Source: Sodalis ligni | GTDB taxonomy: Bacteria; Pseudomonadota; Gammaproteobacteria; Enterobacterales; Enterobacteriaceae | DNA: 64,000 bases | Reading direction: 5' to 3' | Assembly (NCBI RefSeq): GCF_016865525.2 | Contig: NZ_CP075169.1 | Span: 5,704,337 to 5,768,336 of the forward strand | Part shown: positions 17,546 through 26,459 of the stretch, one piece after another | Numbering within the stretch: the stretch's first letter is position 1 | Layout of the letters: every line of letters begins with the position of its first letter | The notes under the pieces: model-generated | Seen by the model: the letters and a program-made list of their open reading frames with translations, nothing else | Told to the model about the DNA's origin: nothing | The model's database searches: none | Made by a program: the position numbers and the translations under genes

Positions 17546-18694
17546 TCACGCTTGCTGGAAACGCTCGAACCTGCTCAACGCTTCATCAATCAACAGCTGT
17601 AATTCCGGACGTTGCTCCACCATCCAGGTCCATTGCCGTACCAGTAATTTCCCCGACGAGCGGTCCATCTTCAGATCAATGGCGGCGACGATTTCATCCC
17701 CTGCCAGCACCGGCAGCGCAAAATACCCCAATTGACGCTTAGCGGCCGGCACATAAGCTTCAAAACGATGTTCATAGCCGAAAAAGAGCTGCAGACGCTT
17801 ACGCTGGATAACCAGCGGATCGAATGGCGAGAGAATATGCACCAGGGGAGCCGACCGGGGATCCGGTTGCCGCTCCAGCCATGCCGGTTCGATCCAGTGC
17901 AGGGCCTTCGGACTGCCCTCGATATGCACCGGCGCCAGCCGTCCGCGCTTCACCGCGGACTCAATGGCCAGGCGTATCGGCGCTTTGTGCTGCGCATTAC
18001 CGTAACAAATGGACTCCACGCTGACCATGCCTTGGGATTGCAGCGCCCGGCGCAGCAGATAATCCGCCAGTTGGACATCGTTAACCGGCCGCGGCCGCCG
18101 GCGCCAGCCAAAATGGCGGCTGGACAGATCATAGGACTTGACCATGCCCGTGCGCTTGCTGACCGTCAGATCGCCGGTAAAAAAGCCGTAGCGCAGCGCC
18201 CGCCTTGACGGCTTGCGGCTGCCCCAAGGGTGGGTCTTTTCCACCAGCGCTTCGTCGATATCCCGGATCGACAGCGGCCCTCCGTCACGAATGCGCCGCA
18301 GCAGTGCGCTATAGTCGTTCGCATCCAATCCGGCAAACGACGGACTTGGCTCGGCGCGGAACCGGTCCATGGCCGAAACATACATGCGGTAAGCGGAGGA
18401 CGGCACGTAGGCCAGGGCATGGGTCCAGTATTCGAAAACCGATTTGTCCAGCGACTGCGCCAAATCCAGGTCGGCGCGGCTATAGGCCGGAATGCGGCTA
18501 TAGAGAATATGATGATGGGCGCGTTCAATGACATTAATGGTATCGATTTGTATATAGCCTAAATGCTCCGCCGCCAGCCTTACCGCTTCGGGTCCATCGC
18601 CAAAAGGCGCGGCAACGTCGAGCCGCTGCGCATGGAGCCAGATTTCCCGTGCCCGCGCAGGGGATATCGCAAAAGAGTGGTCAGGCATATCCAA
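17546..18694 (-). CDS. YcaQ/AlkX-type winged-helix DNA glycosylase
   Basis: A 382-residue member of the HTH_42 (YcaQ) family of DNA glycosylases. E. coli YcaQ/AlkX removes alkylated purines and unhooks interstrand crosslinks. The catalytic QxD motif is present (YIQIDTINVIERAHH), and the family segments LDKSVFEYWTHALAYVPSSAYR, PRALRYGFFTGDL-like RRALRYGFFTGDLTVSKR, LSPFDPLVIQRKRLQLFFGYEHRFEAYVPAAKRQLGYFALPVL are all visible. It is somewhat shorter than E. coli YcaQ (410). It is an isolated gene. Confidence 0.88.
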   Translation of the reverse strand: MDMPDHSFAISPARAREIWLHAQRLDVAAPFGDGPEAVRLAAEHLGYIQIDTINVIERAHHHILYSRIPAYSRADLDLAQSLDKSVFEYWTHALAYVPSSAYRMYVSAMDRFRAEPSPSFAGLDANDYSALLRRIRDGGPLSIRDIDEALVEKTHPWGSRKPSRRALRYGFFTGDLTVSKRTGMVKSYDLSSRHFGWRRRPRPVNDVQLADYLLRRALQSQGMVSVESICYGNAQHKAPIRLAIESAVKRGRLAPVHIEGSPKALHWIEPAWLERQPDPRSAPLVHILSPFDPLVIQRKRLQLFFGYEHRFEAYVPAAKRQLGYFALPVLAGDEIVAAIDLKMDRSSGKLLVRQWTWMVEQRPELQLLIDEALSRFERFQQA

Positions 18695-18936
18695 TACTCA
18701 TCTCTCGTCTGTCAGCCCCCGCCTGGGATGTCAAACCGGCGCTATCGGGGTATGCTATAAATCAGTCTGTCCAGGCCATCGCAGCGCGGTTGTTTTATTC
18801 TCGATCCCGTACATAACGGATGAACCGAGCAGCACAGCCAACGTACCTGAAACCGTCAGTATGACGGGTATATCACATTATTAATCAGCGTGCTTGGTCG
18901 TAAATGTCAATTCAGACAGGCATTCAAGGAGCCGCC

Positions 18937-18999
18937 ATGACGGGTAATACCATTACCTTAAAAACCACCGAGCAAATTTTAAAGGACAACCCAATATGA
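18937..18999 (+). CDS. 20-residue ORF coupled to the DsbA-like gene
   Basis: Encodes MTGNTITLKTTEQILKDNPI, with a strong AAGGAG 6 bases before its ATG. Its stop overlaps the next gene's start as ATGA, and AAAGGA inside it serves as that gene's ribosome-binding site. It is either a leader peptide for translational coupling or the preserved start of a deleted gene. No homology is recognised. Confidence 0.45.
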   Translation: MTGNTITLKTTEQILKDNPI

Positions 19000-19655
19000 A
19001 TATGTTGAAAATTGATTTTGTCTCGGACGTTTCCTGTCCCTGGTGCATTATCGGCCTGCAGGGTCTGGAAAAAGCCCTTGCCGATCTGGGGGATGAAGTG
19101 AAAGCGGACATCGTTTTTCACCCCTTTGAGCTCAACCCGGGCATGCCGGCGGAGGGTCAGAACCTGATTGAACACGTGGGGGAAAAATACGGTTCGTCAC
19201 CGGCCGAAGCGCAGGCCGGACAGGAGAGGGTTCGCCAGCGGGCGCAGGATGTGGGTTTCATCATTAGCGTCCGCTTTCCCGACGGCCGGATCTATAACAC
19301 CTTCGACGCGCACCGGCTGCTGCATTGGGCCCGCCTGGAAGGCCGCCAGCATGCGTTGAAACGGCTGCTGTTCACCGCCTATTTTACCGACGGGCAAAAC
19401 CCCTCCGATCGCGCCGTACTGCTGCGGGCGGCCGAAGACGCGGGCTTGGACGCCGCCGCCGCGGCAGAAGTGCTGGATACCGGCCGCTATGCCGAGGAAG
19501 TGCGGGCGGATGAGCACCGGTGGCTCAGCAACGGGGTCAACTCCGTCCCCACCATTGTCATCGACAACAGCCAGGTGCTGATTGGCGGCCAGCCCGCCGC
19601 CGCGTTTCGCGGCGCCATTCTTGCGGCGCTTGAGGCCCGCGGCGCCAAAGCCTGA
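18996..19655 (+). CDS. DsbA-family FrnE-like oxidoreductase
   Basis: Cytosolic thioredoxin-fold protein of the DsbA/FrnE type, 219 residues without signal peptide. The active-site CPWC is at residues 14-17 (DVSCPWCIIGLQGLEKAL), the helical insertion covers about 60-170, and the cis-proline loop is GVNSVPTIVIDN. FrnE proteins act as disulfide isomerases or in polyketide/xenobiotic redox chemistry; the substrate is unknown. Translation is coupled to a 20-residue upstream ORF. It converges on a LysR gene with only 4 bp between the ends. Confidence 0.9.
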   Translation: MNMLKIDFVSDVSCPWCIIGLQGLEKALADLGDEVKADIVFHPFELNPGMPAEGQNLIEHVGEKYGSSPAEAQAGQERVRQRAQDVGFIISVRFPDGRIYNTFDAHRLLHWARLEGRQHALKRLLFTAYFTDGQNPSDRAVLLRAAEDAGLDAAAAAEVLDTGRYAEEVRADEHRWLSNGVNSVPTIVIDNSQVLIGGQPAAAFRGAILAALEARGAKA

Positions 19656-19659
19656 TGTT

Positions 19660-20568
19660 TTAGCGGGCCAGGTTGACGTTCTCCACCAGGAAGTCCAGCA
19701 CCGCCCTGACCCGCAGGGAGAGATAGCCTCCCTGTCCGAGGAAGACCGCATGGACGTCTTCGCTATCGCCGGGATTGAAGGCCTCCAGCACCGGCACCAG
19801 CCTGCCGGCGGCCACATCCTCTCGGACCTGGAACAGCGCCAGGCGCGCCAATCCCGCGCCCGCCAGCGCCAAACGGCGCAAACCCTCGCCGTCGCTGATC
19901 CGGACGCTGCCGTTCATCGGCATAAGGGTTGTCGCCCCGTCGCCCAGTAACGGCCATCCCGCCATTGAGCGCATATAATTCGCCCCCAGCCGGTTATGCC
20001 GCGCCAAATCCTCCACCCGTTGCGGCGTGCCGTTTTGCGCCAGATATTCCGGCGATCCGACAATCATCATTTTCGTCTGGCCGAGTTTGCGCGCCACCAG
20101 GCCGGAGCTTTTCAACGGCCCGGCGCGCACCGCGATATCCGTCCGCTGTTCGAGGATATCGATGACCTCATCGGCCAGGGTGATATCCAGGCTTATGTCG
20201 GGATAACGGGCCATGAACGCCGGTACCAGCGGCAGCAGGAAATGGTGTCCGAAGGGCACGTTGGCGTTGATTCGCACATGCCCCTGGGGGGCGCTGCCGG
20301 CGGCGGCGCCCTGCTCGGCGTCTTCCAGATCGGCCAGGATGCGGATACCGCGCTCATAAAACACGCAACCTTCGGGAGTCAGCCGCAGTTGCCTGGTGGT
20401 GCGGTTAAGCAGGCGCGCGCCTAAGCGCTTTTCCAGCCGGCTTATCAGCTTGCTGACGGCGGACGGCGTCATGTTGAACAAACTTGCCGCCATGGAGAAA
20501 CTGCCCTGCTCCACCACCCGGACAAACACGTCCAGTTCGCCGGCGCGATTGATTTCTAATCGGGACAT
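19660..20568 (-). CDS. LysR-family regulator
   Basis: A 302-residue LysR transcription factor. N-terminal winged helix: LDVFVRVVEQGSFSMAASLFNMTPSAVSKLISRLEKRLGARLLNRTTRQLRLTPEG. The C-terminal periplasmic-binding-like effector domain covers about 90-295. It belongs to the CrgA/DsdC-like group common beside oxidoreductase genes. It is divergent from the secreted SGNH hydrolase at 20682 and convergent with the FrnE-like gene; the former is the likelier target by position. Confidence 0.9.
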   Translation of the reverse strand: MSRLEINRAGELDVFVRVVEQGSFSMAASLFNMTPSAVSKLISRLEKRLGARLLNRTTRQLRLTPEGCVFYERGIRILADLEDAEQGAAAGSAPQGHVRINANVPFGHHFLLPLVPAFMARYPDISLDITLADEVIDILEQRTDIAVRAGPLKSSGLVARKLGQTKMMIVGSPEYLAQNGTPQRVEDLARHNRLGANYMRSMAGWPLLGDGATTLMPMNGSVRISDGEGLRRLALAGAGLARLALFQVREDVAAGRLVPVLEAFNPGDSEDVHAVFLGQGGYLSLRVRAVLDFLVENVNLAR

Positions 20569-20681
20569 ATGATTTCAGGTCACAATTGTTAGTCGTGTCG
20601 CCAGTCTATTTCATATCCGGTTTTTAATTCATTATTTCTTCACGGTAGTCTTATGAATTCACAAGTGGAGAAAAGAGAATC

Positions 20682-21962
20682 GTGGCGAAACCCAGTCATC
20701 AGCATCGTCTGTTAACACATTTTATCAGCCTATTGGCGGCGTTAGCGCTCTTCTCCTTGCCGGCAGGGTTCGCCGGCGCGGCGCAGGCCGCCCATTGGGT
20801 AAGCAGTTGGACCGCCAGCCCACAGGCGGTATGGGGAAAGGACTTTCCCTTCCCCACCCATATACCCGATGGGTTAGGGAAGCAGACGCTGCGTCAGGTG
20901 GCGAGAATAAGCCTGGGGGGAAAACGTCTGCGGATAGTGTTCTCCAACGCTTACGGGCAAACGCCCTTGACGCTTGGCAAAGCATCGGTGGCGCTGGCGG
21001 GCGACCGGGGCGCCATTGACATGGGCAGCCTTCATTTACTCACCTTCGGCGGGAAAACCACCGCCGCCATTCCCCCCGGCGCACCCCTGGTAAGCGACCC
21101 GGTGGACCTGGCCGTCCCCGCACTGGCCAGCCTGGCGGTGAGTGTGTATTTGCCCGGCCCGACGCCTACGACAACCTTTCACTGGGACGCGCGGCAAACG
21201 TCCTGGATTGCGGCGGGCGACCAAAGCCAGGCGGAAAATATCAGCATCAATCAGCCCGTTACCGCCCGTACCCTTTTGAGCGCTGTTTTAGTGGATGCCC
21301 CACGCACCGGCGGTACGGTAGCGGTTATCGGGGATTCGGTGACGGATGGCAACGGCGCAACGATGGATGCCAACGCCCGCTGGCCCGACTTTCTGGCCCG
21401 GCGCCTCGCGCCGCGGGGCGTAGCGGTGATTAATGCCGGTATTTCCGGCGCCCGTCTGTTGTCCGATGGCATGGGGGCCAATGCCCTGGCCCGGTTTGAT
21501 CGGGACGCTATCCACCAGGCCGGCGTACGCAGCGTTATCGTCCTGCTGGGCATTAACGACATCAGTTGGCCGGGAACGCTCTATGATCCCCTTGGCCCGC
21601 TACCGTCGGCGGACGGGCTTATCGCCGGATATCGTCAGTTAATCACCCGGGCCCATACCGGTGGGATCCGCATCATCGGCGCCACCCTGCCCCCTTTCGA
21701 GGGCGCCCTGCCGGGGACGCCGCTGGACAATTATTATCGTGTCGATAAAGATGCGCTACGCCGCCGGGTCAATACCTGGATCCGCGAAAGCCACGCCTTT
21801 GACGCCGTCATTGACTTCGATGCCCTGCTGCGTGACCCGGCCCGTCCTGCCCGGCTCAAACCGGCATTTGACTCGGGAGATCATCTCCACCCCGGCAATG
21901 CCGGCAACCGCGCCATGGCGGATGCCATAGACCTGGAACTCTTGGCGCCGCCCCGGCGTTAA
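20682..21962 (+). CDS. Exported SGNH/GDSL hydrolase
   Basis: A 426-residue secreted esterase starting at a GTG codon. Signal peptide of about 34 residues (LLTHFISLLAALALFSLPAGFAGAAQA). An N-terminal beta-rich domain (about 36-205: HWVSSWTASPQAVW, RISLGGKRLRIVFSNAYG) precedes the SGNH domain with block I GDSVTDGNG (nucleophile Ser), block III GINDI and block V DHLHP (catalytic Asp/His). This arrangement is typical of carbohydrate-ester deacetylases acting on plant or polysaccharide material. The divergent LysR gene is a candidate regulator. Confidence 0.9.
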   Translation: MAKPSHQHRLLTHFISLLAALALFSLPAGFAGAAQAAHWVSSWTASPQAVWGKDFPFPTHIPDGLGKQTLRQVARISLGGKRLRIVFSNAYGQTPLTLGKASVALAGDRGAIDMGSLHLLTFGGKTTAAIPPGAPLVSDPVDLAVPALASLAVSVYLPGPTPTTTFHWDARQTSWIAAGDQSQAENISINQPVTARTLLSAVLVDAPRTGGTVAVIGDSVTDGNGATMDANARWPDFLARRLAPRGVAVINAGISGARLLSDGMGANALARFDRDAIHQAGVRSVIVLLGINDISWPGTLYDPLGPLPSADGLIAGYRQLITRAHTGGIRIIGATLPPFEGALPGTPLDNYYRVDKDALRRRVNTWIRESHAFDAVIDFDALLRDPARPARLKPAFDSGDHLHPGNAGNRAMADAIDLELLAPPRR

Positions 21963-22288
21963 TCCCCGGCACGGTCTCCTTCTAAGGAAGGCGTGGTTTC
22001 GGCAAGAGGTTCAACGTGAACCTCAACAAAATGGGTAATCGAGATCAACCGATTTATATGCATTAACAGGAGATCCGCGTCCGACTGCAAAATTTCTTTG
22101 GACGCGACGGTAGCGGCGGTCATGGCCTTGAGGATATTGGTGGACAAAGAGTCGTGTTCACCTCTTTTCAACGTTAAACACATCGCGGCCATCAGCAGAG
22201 ATTGTGCATCCACCTGCGCGGCAAGGTCTTTCGACTGAGAATCTACTTTTGCCATTTTAATGAGAATTGCCGAAATTAAATTTTGCAT
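21959..22288 (-). CDS. iraP: Anti-adapter IraP-like protein
   Basis: Small cytosolic protein resembling IraP, which binds RssB and blocks delivery of sigma-S to ClpXP during phosphate starvation. The first 40 residues match E. coli IraP in pattern (MQNLISAILIKMAKVDSQSKDLAAQVDAQ... against [20 protein letters not shown]...). At 109 residues it is longer than E. coli IraP (86), with an acidic tail HVEPLAETTPSLEGDRAGD. Its stop overlaps the end of the convergent hydrolase gene by 4 bp. The upstream region is 500 bp long and structured. Confidence 0.72.
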   Translation of the reverse strand: MQNLISAILIKMAKVDSQSKDLAAQVDAQSLLMAAMCLTLKRGEHDSLSTNILKAMTAATVASKEILQSDADLLLMHINRLISITHFVEVHVEPLAETTPSLEGDRAGD

Positions 22289-22622
22289 AAGAAAGACTCA
22301 AGGGTCAGCGGGCCGGTGCGCGTAGCTTAACAGAATAGCTCGAAAACATTGGGCATGATTCACATCATAAGCAGCATAAAATAAAATCGGCTGTTTTTTT
22401 ATTTATCTATAAAATATTGATTGCGTTGAATGAACTCTTTTTCGTCATTCATTTCCGGCTAAGTATCATTTGAAGCAAGCAGATAAATATGCACTATCGG
22501 AATAAACAGTGACTTTATCGCCGCCGCACACCGGTTGGCAGGCGGCGGAACACTGGGGATTTTAGCAAAGCCGAGGCTGATACATATGATTTATGATGGA
22601 CGCCTTTGGCGGATGGCCGCCC

Positions 22623-22654
22623 CGGCTTAATGAAATAGTGATTTCATTAAGCCG
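22623..22654. terminator. Very strong 14-bp-arm hairpin
   Basis: CGGCTTAATGAAAT and ATTTCATTAAGCCG are perfect reverse complements with the tetraloop AGTG. There is no T-tract. It may be a bidirectional transcription barrier, an RNA-end stabiliser or part of a small RNA. Confidence 0.6.
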
Positions 22655-22710
22655 CTACAGGCGCCAACCAGAGCGTCCATTTAACCCGATCACATCACGC
22701 TTATTGGCTT

Positions 22711-22767
22711 TATAAGGTTTAATCCACGGCCAATAATGCTGAATTTCCGTGCCTTAAACCCTTTATA
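22711..22767 (-). terminator. Imperfect stem-loop after the sugar ABC operon
   Basis: Nested arms TATAAGGTTTAA / TTAAACCcTTTATA and CACGG / CCGTG enclose a 17-base loop, starting 36 bp beyond the binding-protein stop on the minus strand. A terminator-like end of the operon is the simplest reading. Confidence 0.5.
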
Positions 22768-22802
22768 TCGCCAGAAACAACGGGACCGATGAATAACTCA
22801 GC

Positions 22803-23804
22803 CTATTTACGGGCATCCAGCAGTTGCTGCGCGTTGTCCACGGTCACTTCGGTCCAGGGCACCGCATAACGTTGAGCTGTGCCGTCCTTCCAATCCATCT
22901 GGCCTTTATACTGCTGCCAAATGTCCGACTTGGGCTGGTAGCTGCTGCCTTTTACCGCGCGTAAGGCCACATCGATGGAGCCCTGCATTTGCGCATGGGC
23001 ATCCTGCAGAATGGACACCATTTCACCTTGCTGCACGGCGCGTATGGCATCCGTCACGCCATCAATACCGCCGATGGAGAAATCCTTCACATTCAGATTC
23101 GCTTCTTTTATCGCTTCTATGGCGCCGAGCGCCATTTCGTCATTCTCACCGATCACGCCGTTGATTTTGCCACGGTGTTTCTGCAGCCAGTTTTCCATCA
23201 ACGGCAGCGCTTCCGCACGGGACCAGTTGGCGGTTTTGCGTTCCAAAACGGTGACATTGCCCTTGCCGCATTCGGCAATGGCTTTATCTATGCCCTGACC
23301 GCGCTGGATTTCACCGGATCCGCCGATGGGTCCTTCGAAGATAACGACATTGCCTTTGCAGTTCATCTTTTTCAGGACGGCCTTGGCGTCAAGATATCCC
23401 CCCAGCACATCGTCGGATACCACTTCACTGGTCATTTTGTCGGTATTCAGACGGGCATTGGTGACGATAACCGGAATCTTGGCTTTATTGGCCATGGTGA
23501 CCACATCAATATTAGCCTCGTAATCCATCGGGTTGACGATGATTGCATCCGCTTTGGTTTGTATCGCCGTTTCGGCCTGATTATTCTGCACCATCGGATC
23601 GTAGCGACCGTCATACATGGTGATTTGCACATCGCCGTTTTTGACCTCTGGATGCTCTTTCGCCGCCTTTTCCATGAGCTGGACGAATTCGGCTTTCATA
23701 CCGTACATCAAGACGGAAATTTTAACCGGAGCGGCCTCTGCCTCCGTTGACATACAAAGCATCAGTGAAGAGGCAATAAGGGATAACTTCGTCATTTTTT
23801 TCAT
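22803..23804 (-). CDS. Periplasmic sugar-binding protein (RbsB type)
   Basis: Substrate-binding protein of a CUT2 sugar ABC transporter, 333 residues, periplasmic. The start at 23804 (MKKMTKLSLIASSLMLCM) has AGGAG 7 bases upstream and gives a clean signal peptide ending near TEAEA. Hinge-domain features: GDVQITMYDGRYDPMVQNNQAETAIQTKADAIIVNPMD, KIPVIVTNARL, and GVIGENDEMALGAIEAIKEA. It is the last gene of the xylitol/xylulose-type operon; from neighbours the ligand is probably a pentitol or pentose. Confidence 0.92.
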   Translation of the reverse strand: MKKMTKLSLIASSLMLCMSTEAEAAPVKISVLMYGMKAEFVQLMEKAAKEHPEVKNGDVQITMYDGRYDPMVQNNQAETAIQTKADAIIVNPMDYEANIDVVTMANKAKIPVIVTNARLNTDKMTSEVVSDDVLGGYLDAKAVLKKMNCKGNVVIFEGPIGGSGEIQRGQGIDKAIAECGKGNVTVLERKTANWSRAEALPLMENWLQKHRGKINGVIGENDEMALGAIEAIKEANLNVKDFSIGGIDGVTDAIRAVQQGEMVSILQDAHAQMQGSIDVALRAVKGSSYQPKSDIWQQYKGQMDWKDGTAQRYAVPWTEVTVDNAQQLLDARK

Positions 23805-23865
23805 ATATTCTCCTGGATACAATATAGGGTAATGGCTAGGTAGAGATAAAACGTCAAATTTCAAA

Positions 23866-24903
23866 TTAATCACGCTGCTGCTTGCGTGACGGATCCAGCA
23901 TTACGGCAATGACAATAAGCGCCCCCTTGATGATCTGTTGGTAATAAGACTGTACGCCGAGAAGATCCAGGCCATTATTCATGACGCCGATAATTAAAAC
24001 CCCGAATAACGTGCCCACCAGCGTGCCGATACCGCCAACCATACTGGTACCGCCGATAACGACGGCGGCAATAGCATCCAATTCATAGGCAGTGCCCGCG
24101 CTGGTTTGTGCGGAGCCGGTGCGGGCCGTCAAAATCAAACCGGCAATACCCGCCATCGCGCCGCATAATGTATAAACCAAGACCTTGATTTTCAGAACAT
24201 TGATACCGGAAGTACGGGCGCTTTTCTGGTTGCCCCCCACCGCGTAGACATAACGGCCGAACGTCGTTTTATTCAGCACAATCCAGGCGAGAACCAACAG
24301 AACGGCAAACAGCACCACCGGCACCGGGATGCCGAGAATATAACCATTCCCCAGCCAGCGAAAATCATCGTTCAGCTGAGATACCGGATTACCGTCGGTG
24401 GTCAATAAAGACAGGCCACGGGCGGCGGAAAGCATGCCCATGGTGACAATAAAAGGCTGCAGGCGGTAACGCGCCAGAATAGTACCGTTGATCACGCCGC
24501 AGACCAAACCGATCCCGAGGGCAACCAGCGTCGGTAACAGTATCGCATTCGCCGTGTCGCCAATGGCCATATTGCTGTTGGTGGTGGCGAACCGGGCGGC
24601 CACAATACCCGCCAGCGCCAGCACCGAACCTACGGACAAATCCACGCCGGCCGTGATAATGACAAACGTCATACCGATGGCCAGAATACCGTTAATGGAA
24701 ATCTGACGGAAAACGATTAATATATTATCCTGGCTTAGAAAATAATTACTCGACCAGGCACCGTTGGTCACTTGCACTTCACCAATAACCGTGACAGCAA
24801 GACATAAAATAAAAAAGGCGATGATAATGCCGTATTTATGCAGGCGCCGCTTATTACGATTAAAAAACGAAGCGCGTGGCAAAGCAGAATATGTGCTATT
24901 CAT
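23866..24903 (-). CDS. Sugar ABC transporter permease (RbsC type)
   Basis: Inner-membrane permease of a CUT2 transporter, 345 residues with about ten helices. Family motifs: ISINGILAIGMTFVIITAGVDLSVGSVLALAGIVAA, and the EAA-like coupling segment VYAVGGNQKSARTSGINVLKIK with SAGTAYELDAIAAVVIGGTSMVGGIGTLVGTLFG. It lies between the split ATPase and the binding protein in the same operon. The N-terminal tail is basic and cytosolic. Confidence 0.93.
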   Translation of the reverse strand: MNSTYSALPRASFFNRNKRRLHKYGIIIAFFILCLAVTVIGEVQVTNGAWSSNYFLSQDNILIVFRQISINGILAIGMTFVIITAGVDLSVGSVLALAGIVAARFATTNSNMAIGDTANAILLPTLVALGIGLVCGVINGTILARYRLQPFIVTMGMLSAARGLSLLTTDGNPVSQLNDDFRWLGNGYILGIPVPVVLFAVLLVLAWIVLNKTTFGRYVYAVGGNQKSARTSGINVLKIKVLVYTLCGAMAGIAGLILTARTGSAQTSAGTAYELDAIAAVVIGGTSMVGGIGTLVGTLFGVLIIGVMNNGLDLLGVQSYYQQIIKGALIVIAVMLDPSRKQQRD

Positions 24904-24955
24904 AATAAAGTCTCTTAAATATAAGGTAGTCGATGAATTTTCCGCAATATACGGA

Positions 24956-25666
24956 TTAAACGGCTAACTTCATCAAGTCCGCCTGCGTTGCTTTATCACC
25001 TGATAACTCCCCGGCCAGACAACCGTTTCTAAACACCAGGATTCGATCGCTCATACCAATAATTTCCGCGAGTTCTGAAGAGACCATAACAATGCCTTTA
25101 TCCTTAAGCGCAAATTCTGACATAAACCGATAGATTTCCTTTTTGGCGCCGACATCAATCCCGCGCGTCGGCTCGTCCAGCAGCAATACCTCCGGATCCA
25201 GTAATGCCCAGCGGCCCAGCACCACTTTTTGCTGATTCCCGCCGCTCAGGTTACTGACGATATGTTCGCTATCCGGCGTTTTTATGCCGAACAGCTTGAT
25301 CATCTCATCGGCGCGGCGCTGCTGCTGTTTGCTATCGATAAACCCCCCGCGGCTGATGGCGGGAAAGGAAGCGATATTGATATTTTCGGTCACTGAGCTG
25401 CTCAAGACCAATCCGGTATCCTTGCGATCTTCCGTAACGTAGGCAATACCCGCCTTGATGGATTGCGCCGGCGAGTGCTTGTGCAAAAGACGCTCGCCAA
25501 TATGGATCGTCCCTGAATCCGCATGATTGATACCGAAGATAAGATCGAGAAACTCGCTGCGTCCCGACCCCACCAGGCCGTAAATACCCAGTATCTCTCC
25601 CTGCTTGAGGGTCAGGCTGATATCATGAACCTTGTCCTTCCAGCTTAATCCTTTGACTTCCATCAA
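24956..25666 (-). pseudogene. Sugar ABC ATPase, C-terminal half (separated by frameshift)
   Basis: Second nucleotide-binding domain of an RbsA-type ATPase, 236 residues: degenerate Walker A YGLVGSGRSEF, signature NLSGGNQQKVVLGRWALL, Walker B VLLLDEPTRGID. It overlaps the N-terminal half by 44 bp in the +1 frame. Deleting one T in AAAAGTCTTGATGG (about 25665-25672) would restore one polypeptide of about 500 residues (PVKS-L-MEVKGLSW). Both halves are otherwise intact, so it is a fresh frameshift, an error, or a functional split with re-initiation at the ATG. Confidence 0.8.
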
Positions 25667-26459
25667 GACTTTTCACCGGGGAGTTGAATTTGGCGAATTC
25701 ATCTTTGAACTCGCCGCCGATGATATATTCGATCAACTGTTCACGATTGATGTCGCTGAGAATCCCTTCGTGGATATAGGTCCCGTCCCGGAAAATAGTA
25801 TAGCTATCCGCTATTTGGAATATTTCGGAAAGACGATGGGTAACATAAATGATCCCCTTTCCCCGGGCGGCAAGCTGTCGAATCACTTGAAATATTTTTT
25901 TCACATCCTCCTCGCCGATGGCTGAGGTGGGTTCGTCCATGATGATGATATCGGCATCGGAATGGGAAAGCGCTTTCGCGATTTCCACCAGTTGCTGCTC
26001 GGCGACGCTCAGATTACGCATCTTCTCCGAAGGAGAGATTTTAAAATCCAGACTTTTCAATAATTCGACGGTTTGGGCATTCATCATTTTAAAATCGATA
26101 AAACCCAGCTTGCGCGGCTCCCGGCCCAGATAAATATTCTCCGCCGCGGTAAGATCGGGAATAGTACTTAATTCCTGCTGCACAATGGCCACGCCGGCAT
26201 CCATGGCCTCGCGGGGATGAGCGAATTCGCAGCGCTTGCCGTTAATATAGATTTCGCCGCTGTCCGGCTGGATAAACCCCATCAGAATACTGAGAAAGGT
26301 GGATTTTCCGGCCCCGTTGCCGCCGCATAGCGCATGTATCGACCCGCGCCTTAGGCAAAACTCGATATTCTTCAGCGCCACCACGGGACCAAAGGATTTT
26401 TTAACCCCGGTGACTTCAAGCAGATACGTGGGTTCGGGAGTCAATGCGTCATCATTCAT
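25623..26459 (-). pseudogene. Sugar ABC ATPase, N-terminal half (frameshifted at its end)
   Basis: First nucleotide-binding domain of an RbsA-type ATPase: Walker A CGGNGAGKST, Q-loop AIVQQELSTIP, signature NLSVAEQQLVEIAKAL, Walker B DIIIMDEPTSAI, H-loop VTHRLSE. The true domain ends near residue 260; the last 15 residues (LDGSQRIKLEGQGS) come from the wrong frame. Its ATG overlaps the xylulokinase stop by 4 bp. It should energise uptake through the permease downstream if the C-terminal half is also made. Confidence 0.82.

Larger units (their letters stand above)
22289..22802. other. 514-bp intergenic region with two large stem-loops
   Basis: Between iraP (start 22288) and the binding-protein gene (end 22803). 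It contains the hairpins at 22623-22654 and 22711-22767, and an AT-rich part (22370-22480) that probably holds the iraP promoter. No ORF with a credible start was found. Confidence 0.6.

Noticed and set aside
25623..25666. Programmed +1 frameshifting in the ABC ATPase gene
   Set aside because: There is no stop codon or known slippery site of the prfB (CTT TGA) type at the junction, and RbsA-type proteins are not known to use recoding.
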